Below are positions 1 through 8,653 of a DNA stretch of 64,000 bases, one piece after another. Both the position numbers and the translations under genes were made by a program. Under the pieces are notes generated by a model. It worked only from the letters and a program-made list of their open reading frames with translations. It searched no databases and had not been told where the DNA came from. Origin of the DNA: Panacibacter microcysteis. Lineage in GTDB: Bacteria > Bacteroidota > Bacteroidia > Chitinophagales > Chitinophagaceae. Location: contig NZ_JADWYR010000002.1 in assembly GCF_015831355.1 (NCBI RefSeq), positions 1,116,001 through 1,180,000 on the forward strand, given 5' to 3'. The first letter of the stretch is position 1. Each line of letters begins with the position of its first letter.

Positions 1-16
1 TTCTATTCTGCTAATA

Positions 17-24
17 TATCTTTG
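17..24 (+). promoter_or_regulatory. Bacteroidota -7 promoter element of ahcY
   Basis: TATCTTTG matches the Bacteroidota primary sigma factor -7 consensus TAnnTTTG and lies 19 nt before the ahcY ATG. The -33 element would fall at or beyond the window edge, so only half of the promoter can be judged. Confidence 0.5.
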
Positions 25-43
25 CGTCACTAAAATTTTAATC

Positions 44-1369
44 ATGTCTACGATAGCGCAAAAAATCGACCTGAGCTTGCCTTACAAGGTGAAAGACATT
101 AGCCTTGCCGAGTGGGGCCGCAAAGAAATCCGTTTAGCAGAAGCTGAAATGCCCGGACTTATGGCACTCCGTGCTGAGTATGGGCCATCACAGCCGTTAA
201 AAGGTGCACGTGTTGCAGGTTGCCTGCACATGACAATTCAAACTGCCGTATTAATTGAGACGCTGGTTGCTTTAGGTGCAGAAGTACGCTGGAGTTCATG
301 TAACATTTTTTCAACGCAGGATCATGCTGCCGCTGCTATCGCCGCTGCAGGTGTTGGTGTTTTTGCATGGAAAGGCCAGACGCTCGAAGAAGCAGATTGG
401 TGTATTGAGCAAACATTGTTTTTTGGCAGCACAGATAAGCCGTTAAATATGATCCTGGATGACGGTGGAGATCTTACCAACATCGTTTTCGATAAATACC
501 CCGAGCTTATTCAACACATTAAAGGTTTAAGTGAAGAAACTACAACCGGTGTACATCGTTTATACGAACGCATGGCAAAGGGTACTTTACCAATTCCTGC
601 CATAAATGTTAATGATTCGGTTACCAAATCTAAGTTCGACAACAAGTATGGCTGTAAAGAATCATTGGTTGACGCAATACGCCGTGCAACAGATGTTATG
701 CTTGCAGGTAAAGTTGCAGTTGTTGGCGGTTATGGTGATGTAGGCAAAGGGTCTGCGGCTTCTTTAGCCGGCGCCGGTTGCCGCGTAATTGTTACCGAAA
801 TAGACCCCATTTGTGCTTTACAGGCGGCGATGGATGGTTTCGAAGTTAAAAAAATGATTGATGCAGTTAAAGAGGCTGATATTATTGTTACTGCGTCCGG
901 CTGCAGAGATCTGATTACCGAAAAACATTTTCGTGCCATGAAAGACAAAGCGATCGTATGTAACATCGGTCACTTTGATATCGAAATTGACGTAGCATGG
1001 TTAAATGAAAATTACGGTGAAACAAAAGATACCGTTAAACCCCAGGTTGATATTTATACCATCGATGGCAAGGATATTATTTTGCTTGCAGAAGGCAGGT
1101 TAGTAAACCTCGGTTGCGCAACAGGCCATCCTTCTTTTGTAATGAGTAATTCATTCACCAATCAAACACTTGCCCAGATTGAATTATGGACAAACCATGC
1201 TTCATACGAAAACAAAGTGTATGTATTACCAAAGCATCTTGATGAGAAGGTGGCACGCCTGCACCTTGCTAAAATTGGTGTTGAGCTGGATGAACTTTCA
1301 GCAGAACAATCAGAATACCTCGGCATTCCGCAGGAAGGTCCGTTTAAACCGGAACATTATCGCTATTAG
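44..1369 (+). CDS. ahcY: Adenosylhomocysteinase (S-adenosylhomocysteine hydrolase)
   Basis: Cytosolic NAD-dependent enzyme that reversibly splits S-adenosylhomocysteine into adenosine and homocysteine, clearing the by-product of SAM-dependent methylation. At 441 aa it has full family length. The NAD-binding glycine motif [11 protein letters not shown] lies near residues 228-238, the substrate-domain stretch ending [13 protein letters not shown] near 190-200, and the C-terminus ends in the family-typical KPEHYRY. The first ATG is used, 19 nt after a promoter-like TATCTTTG. The gene is monocistronic, with a strong terminator 25 nt after the stop. No SAH or SAM riboswitch is visible, but only 43 nt of upstream sequence is present. 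Confidence 0.97.
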   Translation: MSTIAQKIDLSLPYKVKDISLAEWGRKEIRLAEAEMPGLMALRAEYGPSQPLKGARVAGCLHMTIQTAVLIETLVALGAEVRWSSCNIFSTQDHAAAAIAAAGVGVFAWKGQTLEEADWCIEQTLFFGSTDKPLNMILDDGGDLTNIVFDKYPELIQHIKGLSEETTTGVHRLYERMAKGTLPIPAINVNDSVTKSKFDNKYGCKESLVDAIRRATDVMLAGKVAVVGGYGDVGKGSAASLAGAGCRVIVTEIDPICALQAAMDGFEVKKMIDAVKEADIIVTASGCRDLITEKHFRAMKDKAIVCNIGHFDIEIDVAWLNENYGETKDTVKPQVDIYTIDGKDIILLAEGRLVNLGCATGHPSFVMSNSFTNQTLAQIELWTNHASYENKVYVLPKHLDEKVARLHLAKIGVELDELSAEQSEYLGIPQEGPFKPEHYRY

Positions 1370-1394
1370 TTTTCATTGTTGAATTTTTCTATAC

Positions 1395-1421
1395 AAACCA
1401 TCGCATGGCGATGGTTTTTTT
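1395..1421 (+). terminator. Rho-independent terminator of ahcY
   Basis: Perfect 10-bp stem AAACCATCGC / GCGATGGTTT (1395-1404 and 1408-1417) with a 3-nt loop, followed by a T run. Confidence 0.85.
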
Positions 1422-1519
1422 ATGCCATGTATTTAAAAGTTAAGTACAATATTTTAAGTATAGAACCTGTTATTTATTTAGTTTTACAGCGATGTTAACT
1501 AACCAGCCAAAAACTACTT

Positions 1520-1963
1520 ATGAACAATAATGCTGCATTTCGTTTTATCCTTTACACCTTTTTTGTTGCTGTTTTTTTGAATACCTGTGTTACCTCTTCA
1601 CATATTTTAACAGCTACTGCCCCGCACCTCCTTGTACCGGAATTTTCAACAACAGAATCACTTTATATCATAGGCCTTACCATCGTTTTGGGCATCGCCA
1701 TATTTGCAATAACATGTGCGGCACTGTATGTATGTGCGCTGGCCACAGCTAACATGGCCAAAACAAAACAGTTCTGGTTACTGGTTATTGCAGGTGTTAT
1801 TATTTCCGTGGTGGCAGATCATTTTATCAATATACCACTTGCAAAATATAACGACCAGACAAACTGGATCGCACTTATTGCCGCATTCTCCATACTGGTA
1901 AGCCTCTCTTCTCAATACCAGTTTTTGATTGGAGAATCTAAAAGTGCGTGGCAGGACATATAA
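1520..1963 (+). CDS. Small integral membrane protein, unknown function
   Basis: 147-aa protein that I do not recognise. Four hydrophobic segments are visible (about residues 7-30, 47-76, 84-104 and 114-133), separated by short polar loops with KTKQ and KYNDQTN; the tail is polar. No catalytic motif or cofactor site stands out. It stands alone between the ahcY terminator and a convergent pair of dispersed repeats, the first of which begins 7 nt after its stop codon. Probably a real gene, judging by its membrane-protein composition. Confidence 0.6.
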   Translation: MNNNAAFRFILYTFFVAVFLNTCVTSSHILTATAPHLLVPEFSTTESLYIIGLTIVLGIAIFAITCAALYVCALATANMAKTKQFWLLVIAGVIISVVADHFINIPLAKYNDQTNWIALIAAFSILVSLSSQYQFLIGESKSAWQDI

Positions 1964-1970
1964 TTTTTTT

Positions 1971-2023
1971 GGTACCCGGCTACATCATTTCATAGCATCG
2001 GCGGTTGCGTCGCACTCTTGTAC
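1971..2023 (+). repeat. Dispersed gene-edge repeat, copy 1 (type A core, + orientation)
   Basis: Starts GGTACCCGGC 7 nt after the stop of the 1520-1963 gene and ends with an exact type A core at 2004-2023. It pairs with the opposing copy 2. Confidence 0.85.
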
Positions 2024-2219
2024 TTTCTATCAGTAATCAGCATACGATGCCATTTCCCAACCAATCAAATAATAATATTTCCCGGAGCAGTGTAGCAATG
2101 GCGATTGCACAGCAAATCATTACCAGGTTGTTTCCAGATATCAGGTATATTCTTTGTGACTAGAGATCTTTAGGCAAGTGCAGGCTGATTTGGCCGGAGC
2201 AGTTGAATAAAGATATGCG

Positions 2220-2270
2220 GTACAAGAGTGCGACGCAACCACAGTTTCATAGTTATTCTTTGCCGGGTCC
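2220..2270 (-). repeat. Dispersed gene-edge repeat, copy 2 (type A core, - orientation)
   Basis: Exact type A core (reverse complement) at 2220-2239. The GCCGGGTCC end faces the MerR-type gene, 62 nt before its ATG. Confidence 0.85.
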
Positions 2271-2332
2271 AAAAGCATAATCACTACTCCCCTTAACCCA
2301 TAGAAAACAGCAACAAAAATTATTTTCAAACT

Positions 2333-3223
2333 ATGGAAAGGTTTAATATTAACGATATTGAAAACTTGACGGGTATTAGAGCGCACACTTTGCGCATCTG
2401 GGAAAAACGTTACAATATTATTAACCCCAAAAGGAAAATTAGTAATCACCGCTATTATGATAACGATGATCTGAAGCACATTCTCAAGATCGCGTATCTC
2501 TACAATAACGGTTATAAAATTTCACGCATTGCCTCTTTAAATAACGATGAGCTATACCGGCTTACAAATTACACTTCTACCAATAAAAACACAGACCAGT
2601 TACTTGTAAACAAGCTGTTGCAATATTCTTTTGAATTCAACATTTACGAATTTGAAGAATCGCTGAACACTGCTATTGAAAAACTTGGTTTTTCCAGGTG
2701 CGTACAAAATGTAGTGTTTCCGTATTTTGAAAAGATCGGCAACCTTTGGATGAATAATATTGCTGTGCCTGCACAGGAGCACTTTACCAGCAATATTATC
2801 AGGAACAAAATGATCGTCGCGATAGATGAGTTAAGCCCGGTAGTTTCTGAAGAACCGGCCGTGCTGCTGTTTACGCCTCATGGTGAATACCACGAATTGC
2901 CCCTTTTGTTCTATCATTACTTATTTAAAAAGCATGGTCATAAGTGTCTTTATCTTGGTGCTAATGCAACTATTAGCGACATAAGTGCATGCATACAGGC
3001 ATGCTCTGTGGGTACACTGTATTTTCACCTCATTACAAACTTTACAGATTACGATATCAATGATTACCTTAATACACTTGTAAATAATTTTTCCAACCAG
3101 CAAATCGTTGCCAGTGGGCCTTTCAGTGCACGGGCTACTTCAGACCATCACAATTGTACCATTCTGCAATCGCAATCTGCAGCGCTTGATTTTATTAAAC
3201 CAGGTCTTTCAGCAACATTATAA
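2333..3223 (+). CDS. MerR-family regulator with cobalamin-binding domain (CarH/LitR-like)
   Basis: 296 aa. N-terminal MerR winged helix (residues about 1-70, with the family-typical TLRIWEKRYNIINPKR) followed by a B12-binding module. The module shows the signature W-x9-EH exactly (W139, E149-H150) and a GEYHEL motif whose H187 fits the lower axial cobalt ligand. CarH proteins repress carotenoid or light-stress genes in the dark through adenosylcobalamin and release DNA in light. Two departures are visible: the residue after W139 is Met, where Thermus CarH has the upper-ligand His, and Pro follows GEYHEL where Gly is usual. No carotenoid gene is present; the downstream neighbour is a DUF2306 membrane protein. 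Light sensing is therefore inference. Confidence 0.85.
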   Translation: MERFNINDIENLTGIRAHTLRIWEKRYNIINPKRKISNHRYYDNDDLKHILKIAYLYNNGYKISRIASLNNDELYRLTNYTSTNKNTDQLLVNKLLQYSFEFNIYEFEESLNTAIEKLGFSRCVQNVVFPYFEKIGNLWMNNIAVPAQEHFTSNIIRNKMIVAIDELSPVVSEEPAVLLFTPHGEYHELPLLFYHYLFKKHGHKCLYLGANATISDISACIQACSVGTLYFHLITNFTDYDINDYLNTLVNNFSNQQIVASGPFSARATSDHHNCTILQSQSAALDFIKPGLSATL

Positions 3224-3300
3224 ATACATCACATTAATTTTAGCTGAAATACCACAGCGGGTTAGGATAATCTTTTATTTTTGAGGAAAGTACCCCCTAC

Positions 3301-4050
3301 ATGAAATCCGGCACCCTCAGGAAGACTGTAATCCTTTTTGTATGGGCGTTAATTATTTTTTTTAGCGTCTATTATATTTACGCAAACTGTCTGCGTTATT
3401 TTGTTTTCACACCCAAAAGCTATCATTTCGATTTTTTCTGGTCGCGCAAATATTGTGTATTTACACATGTTCTTTCAGGTATGATTGCAACAATTGTTTC
3501 GCCGTTCCAATATTGGCCGGTTATAAGAAAGCGGTATTTTGCCCTGCATAAATTGTTCGGCAAAACATATGTTTATGCCATTATAGTGTCGTCCGTTACC
3601 TCATTTTATCTATGCGCCACAACGCCGGAAAATATATGGTACGCCGCTGGCCTGGGAGGTTTTACTGCCGCCTGGCTGGTTACTGCGCTCGCAGGTATGT
3701 ACAATGCCTTGTCCGGAAAAGTGGAGGCACATAAGGAATGGATGCTGAGAAGTTTTGTGGTTACAATTGGCTTTTCTCTTTCAAGATTGCTGGAAGATAT
3801 TGTAGTAAATGCATCGCTGGAAGTAAACAGGGTTGAACGCCTTACGGTACTCGCCTGGGTTTCATGGATCCTGCCTTTGGCTATCACAGAGTTATTCATT
3901 ATTCAACGGAGGAAAAACAAACAAAAAAGCCTGTCAGTAAGGTTTGTTGTTGCTGAAAACAATCGTACAAGTATGTCTGTAACAACACTACAAAACAGCA
4001 CTTATGCAAAAAAAGCGGGTATCAGTGCCGCTATGAAGTCGGAGATCTGA
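3301..4050 (+). CDS. DUF2306-type integral membrane protein
   Basis: 249 aa with about six hydrophobic helices. The pattern HVLSGMIATIVSPFQYWP ... ALHKLFGKTYVYAI is typical of DUF2306, a membrane family of unknown function with conserved His residues in helices and loops. Further His and Arg sit at HKEWMLRSF near residue 143. The polar tail beyond residue 205 is poorly structured. It starts 77 nt after the CarH-like regulator and could be its target or partner; that is only suggested by adjacency. A TATTTTTG -7-like element (3276-3283) lies 17 nt before the ATG. Its end overlaps the convergent 92-aa gene by 20 nt. Confidence 0.75.
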   Translation: MKSGTLRKTVILFVWALIIFFSVYYIYANCLRYFVFTPKSYHFDFFWSRKYCVFTHVLSGMIATIVSPFQYWPVIRKRYFALHKLFGKTYVYAIIVSSVTSFYLCATTPENIWYAAGLGGFTAAWLVTALAGMYNALSGKVEAHKEWMLRSFVVTIGFSLSRLLEDIVVNASLEVNRVERLTVLAWVSWILPLAITELFIIQRRKNKQKSLSVRFVVAENNRTSMSVTTLQNSTYAKKAGISAAMKSEI

Positions 4051-4309
4051 GTTCTTCTTCAATTATTTCATTCAGCTTTTGCTCCTGTTCGGTTATCCAT
4101 GCTGGTAAAACCTGTTCAGCAATGTTCCATGTACTTCCCTCCTTCCTCATCTGAAACATGATCCTGTTGCCGCGGTCATCACTTACATCCACACTAAACA
4201 GATCTTCTTCTCCGCTTCGCATTTTTCTAAAATTGAACTCTTTTACATTCCTGCCGCTAATCTTAACCAGCTTTGTAAAATGAACGTTCTTTATAAACTG
4301 AATACGCAT
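4031..4309 (-). CDS. Conserved-looking 92-aa protein, unknown function
   Basis: Small soluble protein with no motif I can name. The N-terminal 60 residues look like antiparallel beta structure (alternating hydrophobic and charged residues, ISGRNVKEFNFRKM, LFSVDVSDDRG). The C-terminus is an acidic amphipathic helix (EQEQKLNEIIEEEL). Its 3' end overlaps the convergent DUF2306 gene by 20 nt. A repeat copy lies upstream of its start. Composition and codon use look genuine. Confidence 0.55.
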   Translation of the reverse strand: MRIQFIKNVHFTKLVKISGRNVKEFNFRKMRSGEEDLFSVDVSDDRGNRIMFQMRKEGSTWNIAEQVLPAWITEQEQKLNEIIEEELRSPTS

Positions 4310-4390
4310 AATGATTAATTCAAAAAAAGATTATAGCTGCAATTCTTGTGCTACAATTGGCGTTAGCCGGATATTTGTAAGGAATTTTTT

Positions 4391-4441
4391 GTAGTCAGCT
4401 GCAACACACCACTCAACTTTACTTGCGTCGCACTCTTCAGC
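4391..4441 (+). repeat. Dispersed gene-edge repeat, copy 3 (type A core, diverged ends)
   Basis: Core CTTGCGTCGCACTCTTCAGC at 4422-4441 keeps the central 14 bp of type A but ends TTCAGC instead of TTGTAC. The CCCGGC side is degraded. It lies in the 230-nt gap between two divergent genes. Confidence 0.6.
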
Positions 4442-4539
4442 TGCACAACGCTACCGGGCACTAAACGACCACGCCTGCAAATTATTAGCTTCAAAAGGTA
4501 TTTAAACTTTTATTTTACATTTGACTAAACGAATTGAAT

Positions 4540-5316
4540 ATGAAGGTTCCAAGTATGGCAGAGATGGTAATGAACGGAGAAACACCGGAGATACTTTTTT
4601 GGGTTGGTTGCGCAGGCAGTTTCGATCAGCGTGCGCAGAAAATCACAAAAGCTTTTGTGCAAATACTTGATAAAGTCGGTATAAAATACGCCATATTGGG
4701 CAAAGAAGAAGCTTGTACAGGAGATCCTGCCAGACGCGCAGGCAACGAATTCCTGTTCCAGATGATGGCATACAACAATATCCAGGTGCTGAATAACTAT
4801 AATATAAAGAAAATTGTAACTGCCTGCCCCCACTGCTTCAACACACTCAAAAATGAATACCCTGAGTTGGGCGGCGTTTATGAGGTCATACACCACACCA
4901 CCTTTCTGCAGCAATTGATCGATGACGGAAAGATAGTTTTAAAGGAAGGTGGAAGCTTTAAAGGCAAACGTATTACATACCACGATAGCTGCTATCTTGG
5001 CCGCTCAAACAATATTTATGAAGCACCAAGGAAAGTATTGGAAATACTGGACGCTGAACTGGTAGAAATGAAACGCTGTAAAACCAACGGTCTATGCTGT
5101 GGTGCAGGTGGTGCGCAGATGTTTAAGGAAGATGAACCAGGCAATAAACGTGTCAATATTGAACGTACAGATGAAGCTTTATCGCTTCAACCCGATGTAA
5201 TTGCGGCAGCCTGTCCATTCTGCAATACCATGCTGATGGATGGTGTAAAAAATAAAGAGAAAGAACAGGAAGTAAAAGTGCTGGATATTGCGGAGATCAT
5301 AGCATCATCTATGTAA
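4540..5316 (+). CDS. (Fe-S)-binding protein with two CCG domains
   Basis: 258 aa. Two cysteine-rich CCG domains of the kind found in heterodisulfide reductase HdrB, GlpC, LutA and YkgE: the first around ACPHC (residue about 92), the second with CYLGR, GLCCGAGGAQMF and ACPFC. Such proteins bind Fe-S clusters and shuttle electrons in membrane-linked dehydrogenase complexes. No 4Fe-4S ferredoxin-like partner is adjacent, so the partner must be encoded elsewhere. A TTG lies two codons upstream at 4534. I prefer the ATG at 4540, because MKVPSMAEMV looks like the natural start of this family. Confidence 0.85.
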   Translation: MKVPSMAEMVMNGETPEILFWVGCAGSFDQRAQKITKAFVQILDKVGIKYAILGKEEACTGDPARRAGNEFLFQMMAYNNIQVLNNYNIKKIVTACPHCFNTLKNEYPELGGVYEVIHHTTFLQQLIDDGKIVLKEGGSFKGKRITYHDSCYLGRSNNIYEAPRKVLEILDAELVEMKRCKTNGLCCGAGGAQMFKEDEPGNKRVNIERTDEALSLQPDVIAAACPFCNTMLMDGVKNKEKEQEVKVLDIAEIIASSM

Positions 5317-5348
5317 TCCTGTGCTGCACAATAATTAGCAGCTTACTT

Positions 5349-5356
5349 TATCTTTG
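5349..5356 (+). promoter_or_regulatory. -7 promoter element (TATCTTTG)
   Basis: A TAnnTTTG match identical to the ahcY element, only 4 nt before the ATG at 5361. The message would be leaderless or nearly so. No clear TTTG -33 element was seen. Confidence 0.4.
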
Positions 5357-5360
5357 CATC

Positions 5361-5876
5361 ATGAACTTCGATTACAGAGATACCATCCCGGCAGATTTTC
5401 ACGATACTTCACGTGTATGGGTTTACCAGGCAAGCCGTTTGTTTACCATTCCTGAGGCATTGCAGATAGAGGTAATTCTTAAAGACTTTACCTCAAACTG
5501 GCAAAGCCATGGCACACCTGTAAAAGGTTATGCGAACCTGCTTTTCGGGCAATTTATCATACTGATGGCCGATGAAACAGCCACTGGTGTCAGCGGTTGT
5601 AGCACAGACAGCTCTGTACGTGTTATTAAAAACATAGAGGAGCAGTTTGGTGTAAATCTTTTTGACAGGCAGATGCTGGCATTTTTTGTAAAAGATAAGG
5701 TTCAGTTGCTTCCCTTTGGCCAGTTGAATTATGCATTGGAAAATAACTACATCACACCCAGTACTCTTTACTTCAATAACCTGGTAGCTAATAAAAAAGA
5801 ATTTACTGAAAAATGGATTATACCTGTGAAAGATAGTTGGCTTTCCACCAGGATCAAACTGGAAAAAGCTAATTAA
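5361..5876 (+). CDS. Conserved Bacteroidota protein of unknown function
   Basis: 171-aa soluble protein of a type seen widely in Bacteroidota. It is recognisable by GCSTDSSVRVIKNIEEQFGVNLFDRQM near residues 79-105, a conserved Cys followed by a short helix. Public annotations sometimes call such proteins ABC transporter ATPase, but no Walker motif is present, so that name should not be used. A near-leaderless promoter precedes it. The gene converges on the DUF3078 gene, overlapping it by 8 nt. Confidence 0.7.
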   Translation: MNFDYRDTIPADFHDTSRVWVYQASRLFTIPEALQIEVILKDFTSNWQSHGTPVKGYANLLFGQFIILMADETATGVSGCSTDSSVRVIKNIEEQFGVNLFDRQMLAFFVKDKVQLLPFGQLNYALENNYITPSTLYFNNLVANKKEFTEKWIIPVKDSWLSTRIKLEKAN

Positions 5877-6822
5877 CTACAGGATTCATTGGCATCAAAA
5901 AGCCAATGCCTATAAGACTTTTTAACTGCAGCCCGGGGCTTGTTTTGTTTTTTCCAAACAGGCGCACATCATCATCGTAGATCATATCCAGGTTGTAGGT
6001 TGCAGACAGCCATTTATTGATCTTAAAAGCAAAAATGTTGGTAAAGTACATGTCAACATTTGCAGGATTATTGGTGTAGTCGGAGAATAAATCCATTTTA
6101 CCCCGGTAGGTAACGTTCTTAAATATTTCCTTGTTAAAGTTGATGGAAGCAAATGCACCTATTTGTGTAATATATTTTCTTCCGGCAGGTACACCATATA
6201 CCCCTTTTGTGTAAAGTCTTTTACTGCTTACCAGCGTAATACGTTCGGTTAAAGGAGAAAGAAACAATGAAAACACAGGTGAAGGCCTGTAATCAAACCC
6301 AAGAGAAAGAAGAAAATAAGCGGGTGACATAAACGACGATGAAAGATAACCGCTGTCGCCAACATATGTTAATCCATCAAACAACTGAGACCGGAAGTTG
6401 TAAAGTGCTGATGCAAAAATTTTACTGGCCGTATCTACCTTTAATCCATATTTTGAAATTACTTCTACCCTGTCGTCATTCTTTCTCGTGCCCAGGCTCG
6501 AAGTCTTGATAAGTCCGAAATTGAAATCGATGTTATTGTCCCAGTTATATCTTTTGCCTTTGTTGTACACGTAATAATTTACGTATGCCGCTGTAGCCAG
6601 CGAGAAATTATCTCCACCCGCGGCCCAGTTACTGAGTGTACCCTGCGAGAGATTTACGTTGATCATTCCGCCACGTTTCCATTTCCATACGGTGATTGTA
6701 TCTGTAGCTTTCCTGGTTACGCTTTTAAATATTTCTGTAGGTAAGGTTTTTACAGGTATATCCTGGCACAAGACTACTTGCGTAAAACAAACGACTATAA
6801 AAAACAGAAAGAGTCTTCTCAT
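5869..6822 (-). CDS. DUF3078 protein, probable outer-membrane beta-barrel
   Basis: 317 aa with a signal peptide (residues 1-19, cleavage after VVLCQ). The body has alternating aromatic and polar beta strands, including the family-typical KWKRGGMINVNLSQGTLSNWAAGG and NWDNNIDFNFGLIKTSSLGTRKNDDRVE. Proteins of this family are predicted outer-membrane proteins of unknown role in Bacteroidota. It converges with the preceding 171-aa gene. Confidence 0.8.
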   Translation of the reverse strand: MRRLFLFFIVVCFTQVVLCQDIPVKTLPTEIFKSVTRKATDTITVWKWKRGGMINVNLSQGTLSNWAAGGDNFSLATAAYVNYYVYNKGKRYNWDNNIDFNFGLIKTSSLGTRKNDDRVEVISKYGLKVDTASKIFASALYNFRSQLFDGLTYVGDSGYLSSSFMSPAYFLLSLGFDYRPSPVFSLFLSPLTERITLVSSKRLYTKGVYGVPAGRKYITQIGAFASINFNKEIFKNVTYRGKMDLFSDYTNNPANVDMYFTNIFAFKINKWLSATYNLDMIYDDDVRLFGKNKTSPGLQLKSLIGIGFLMPMNPVVN

Positions 6823-7212
6823 GTCTTTAACCGAACGTGTTTATATGCCGATTCAATTTTAGTTAGCTGACTTCTGAAATATCTGGTTGCCTCCCATGCA
6901 ACATTCCTTTCAGCAAATAAAACACGCACTTTGGATATTTGGTGAAATATCTTTTCAACAAGCTGTTTAAAAAGGTGCAGGCAAATTTAACTTTCAACAC
7001 TTTAATAAATGTTAAGAAACTGCCAAACAGGCAGTAAGAATCTTTTAGTTATTTTTGCAAGCTTATAAAGAAAAAACATTTTTGCCCGATGGCTGGATAA
7101 TAACTGCCTGCGAAGCCACCTGCTGAAAAAGGTATTGCAGTACAAGAGTGCGACGCAACAGGTGATGAGTAAAGTGATACAGCCGGGTACCAAAAACTAA
7201 AATAATTCCTTA
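6823..7212. other. Divergent promoter region between the DUF3078 gene and miaB
   Basis: 390 nt without a gene. A -7-like TATTTTTG lies at 7050-7057, so a miaB transcript starting there would carry repeat copy 4 in its 5' leader. Otherwise AT-rich and featureless. Confidence 0.4.
7140..7191 (-). repeat. Dispersed gene-edge repeat, copy 4 (type A core, - orientation)
   Basis: Exact type A core at 7140-7159. The AGCCGGGTACC end stops 21 nt before the miaB ATG, the same spacing as copies 12 and 17 before their genes. Confidence 0.85.
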
Positions 7213-8634
7213 ATGGAAATGTTTGACATTGCAGAGAAAGTTCATGATGAAACCCGCCAGGGAGAAGCGTTTGCGCCATTTAAAGCAGATGCGAATGCGT
7301 ATCGGAAAAGATTTTACATTGAAAGTTATGGCTGCCAGATGAATTTTAGCGACAGTGAAATTGTTGCCTCTATTTTAAACAATGAAGGCTTTGGCGCCAC
7401 GCGTAACCTGGAAGATGCTGATCTTGTTTTGCTCAACACATGCTCTATTCGTGAGAAAGCAGAACAAACGGTACGCAAACGTTTGACTGAATTTAGAAAA
7501 ATAAAAGAGTCTAAACCGGGAATGCTGATCGGCGTGCTTGGTTGTATGGCAGAACGTTTGAAAGCCAAATTACTCGAAGAAGAAAAACTGGTTGATATTG
7601 TTGTGGGGCCTGATGCATACAGAAGTTTACCGGGGTTGATTGAAGAGGCAGAGACGGGCCAGAAAGCCGTAAATGTGTTGCTGAGCAGAGACGAAACCTA
7701 TGCAGACATTTCGCCTGTACGACTGGATAGCAACGGTGTTACCGCATTTATATCTATCATGCGTGGCTGTAATAACATGTGCAGTTTTTGCGTGGTTCCG
7801 TTTACACGTGGCCGGGAACGTAGCCGCGATGCCTTATCAATCGTTCAGGAAGCGGAAAACCTTTTTAGCAGGGGCTTTAAGGAAGTTACGCTACTTGGTC
7901 AGAATGTTGACAGCTATTACTGGATAAACGAAGCCACCAATGAAACGGTAACCTTTGCGAAGCTGATGGAAATGGTAGCACTGATCAATCCGTTATTGCG
8001 TGTAAGATTCAGCACTTCTCACCCAAAAGATATTACAGAAGAGGTATTGCGTACCATGGCGAAATATGAAAACATCTGTAATTATATTCACCTTCCTGTA
8101 CAAAGCGGCAGCACGAGGATATTACAACTGATGAACCGTACCTATACAAGGGAATGGTATATGGCCAAAGTAAAACAGATAAAAGAAATTGTACCCGGCT
8201 GTGGCATAAGCGCTGATATAATTGCCGGTTTTTGTACAGAAACTGAAGAAGACCACCAGGATACTTTAAGTATTATGGAATATAGCGCGTACGATATGAG
8301 CTATATGTTCTTTTACAGCGAAAGGCCTGGCACACTTGCAGCACGCCGTTATAAAGATGATATCCCGGAAGAGATCAAAAAAAGAAGGCTTCAGGAAATC
8401 GTAGAGCTGCAAAACAGGCTATCACTCGAAAGTAATAAACGGGATGTTGGTAAAATTTTTAAAGTACTCATAGAAGGCGATAGTAAGAAAAGCACGGCAG
8501 AATGGAAAGGGAGAAGTTCTCAGAATAAAATGATCGTGTTTCCCAAAATAAACAACGGTCTAAAGCCCGGCGACTACGTAAACGTACAGGTTAATGAATG
8601 TACGCAGGCCACATTACTGGGGCAGATCATTTAA
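7213..8634 (+). CDS. miaB: tRNA-2-methylthio-N6-dimethylallyladenosine synthase
   Basis: 473-aa radical-SAM methylthiotransferase that converts i6A37 to ms2i6A37 in tRNAs reading UNN codons. The N-terminal domain carries the three auxiliary-cluster cysteines (SYGCQMN, NTCSIRE, GCMAE). The radical-SAM triad is CNNMCSFC near residues 190-197, with TRGRERSR after it. A TRAM-type RNA-binding domain ends the protein. The ATG at 7213 precedes a short variable extension before [11 protein letters not shown]. It leads a miaB - sigma-54 activator unit (19-nt gap) bracketed by repeat copies 4 and 5. Confidence 0.97.
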   Translation: MEMFDIAEKVHDETRQGEAFAPFKADANAYRKRFYIESYGCQMNFSDSEIVASILNNEGFGATRNLEDADLVLLNTCSIREKAEQTVRKRLTEFRKIKESKPGMLIGVLGCMAERLKAKLLEEEKLVDIVVGPDAYRSLPGLIEEAETGQKAVNVLLSRDETYADISPVRLDSNGVTAFISIMRGCNNMCSFCVVPFTRGRERSRDALSIVQEAENLFSRGFKEVTLLGQNVDSYYWINEATNETVTFAKLMEMVALINPLLRVRFSTSHPKDITEEVLRTMAKYENICNYIHLPVQSGSTRILQLMNRTYTREWYMAKVKQIKEIVPGCGISADIIAGFCTETEEDHQDTLSIMEYSAYDMSYMFFYSERPGTLAARRYKDDIPEEIKKRRLQEIVELQNRLSLESNKRDVGKIFKVLIEGDSKKSTAEWKGRSSQNKMIVFPKINNGLKPGDYVNVQVNECTQATLLGQII

Positions 8635-8653
8635 TTTATAAAGACAGGCATTT

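Larger units (their letters stand above)
1964..2332. other. Intergenic unit made of two opposing repeat copies
   Basis: 369 nt without a gene. Copies 1 and 2 face each other with identical 20-bp cores in inverted orientation, 2004-2023 and 2220-2239. The 196 nt between them show no ORF and no obvious promoter. The arrangement could extrude as a large stem-loop. Confidence 0.6.

Noticed and set aside
44-1369. A SAM or SAH riboswitch before ahcY
   Set aside because: Only 43 nt precede the ATG in this window and they contain a promoter element; nothing supports a riboswitch.
4031-4309. This 92-aa ORF as a shadow frame
   Set aside because: It overlaps a real gene by only 20 nt and has a plausible composition, so it is kept as a gene with moderate confidence.
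5361-5876. ABC transporter ATPase, a name commonly attached to this family
   Set aside because: No Walker A, Walker B or signature motif is present.
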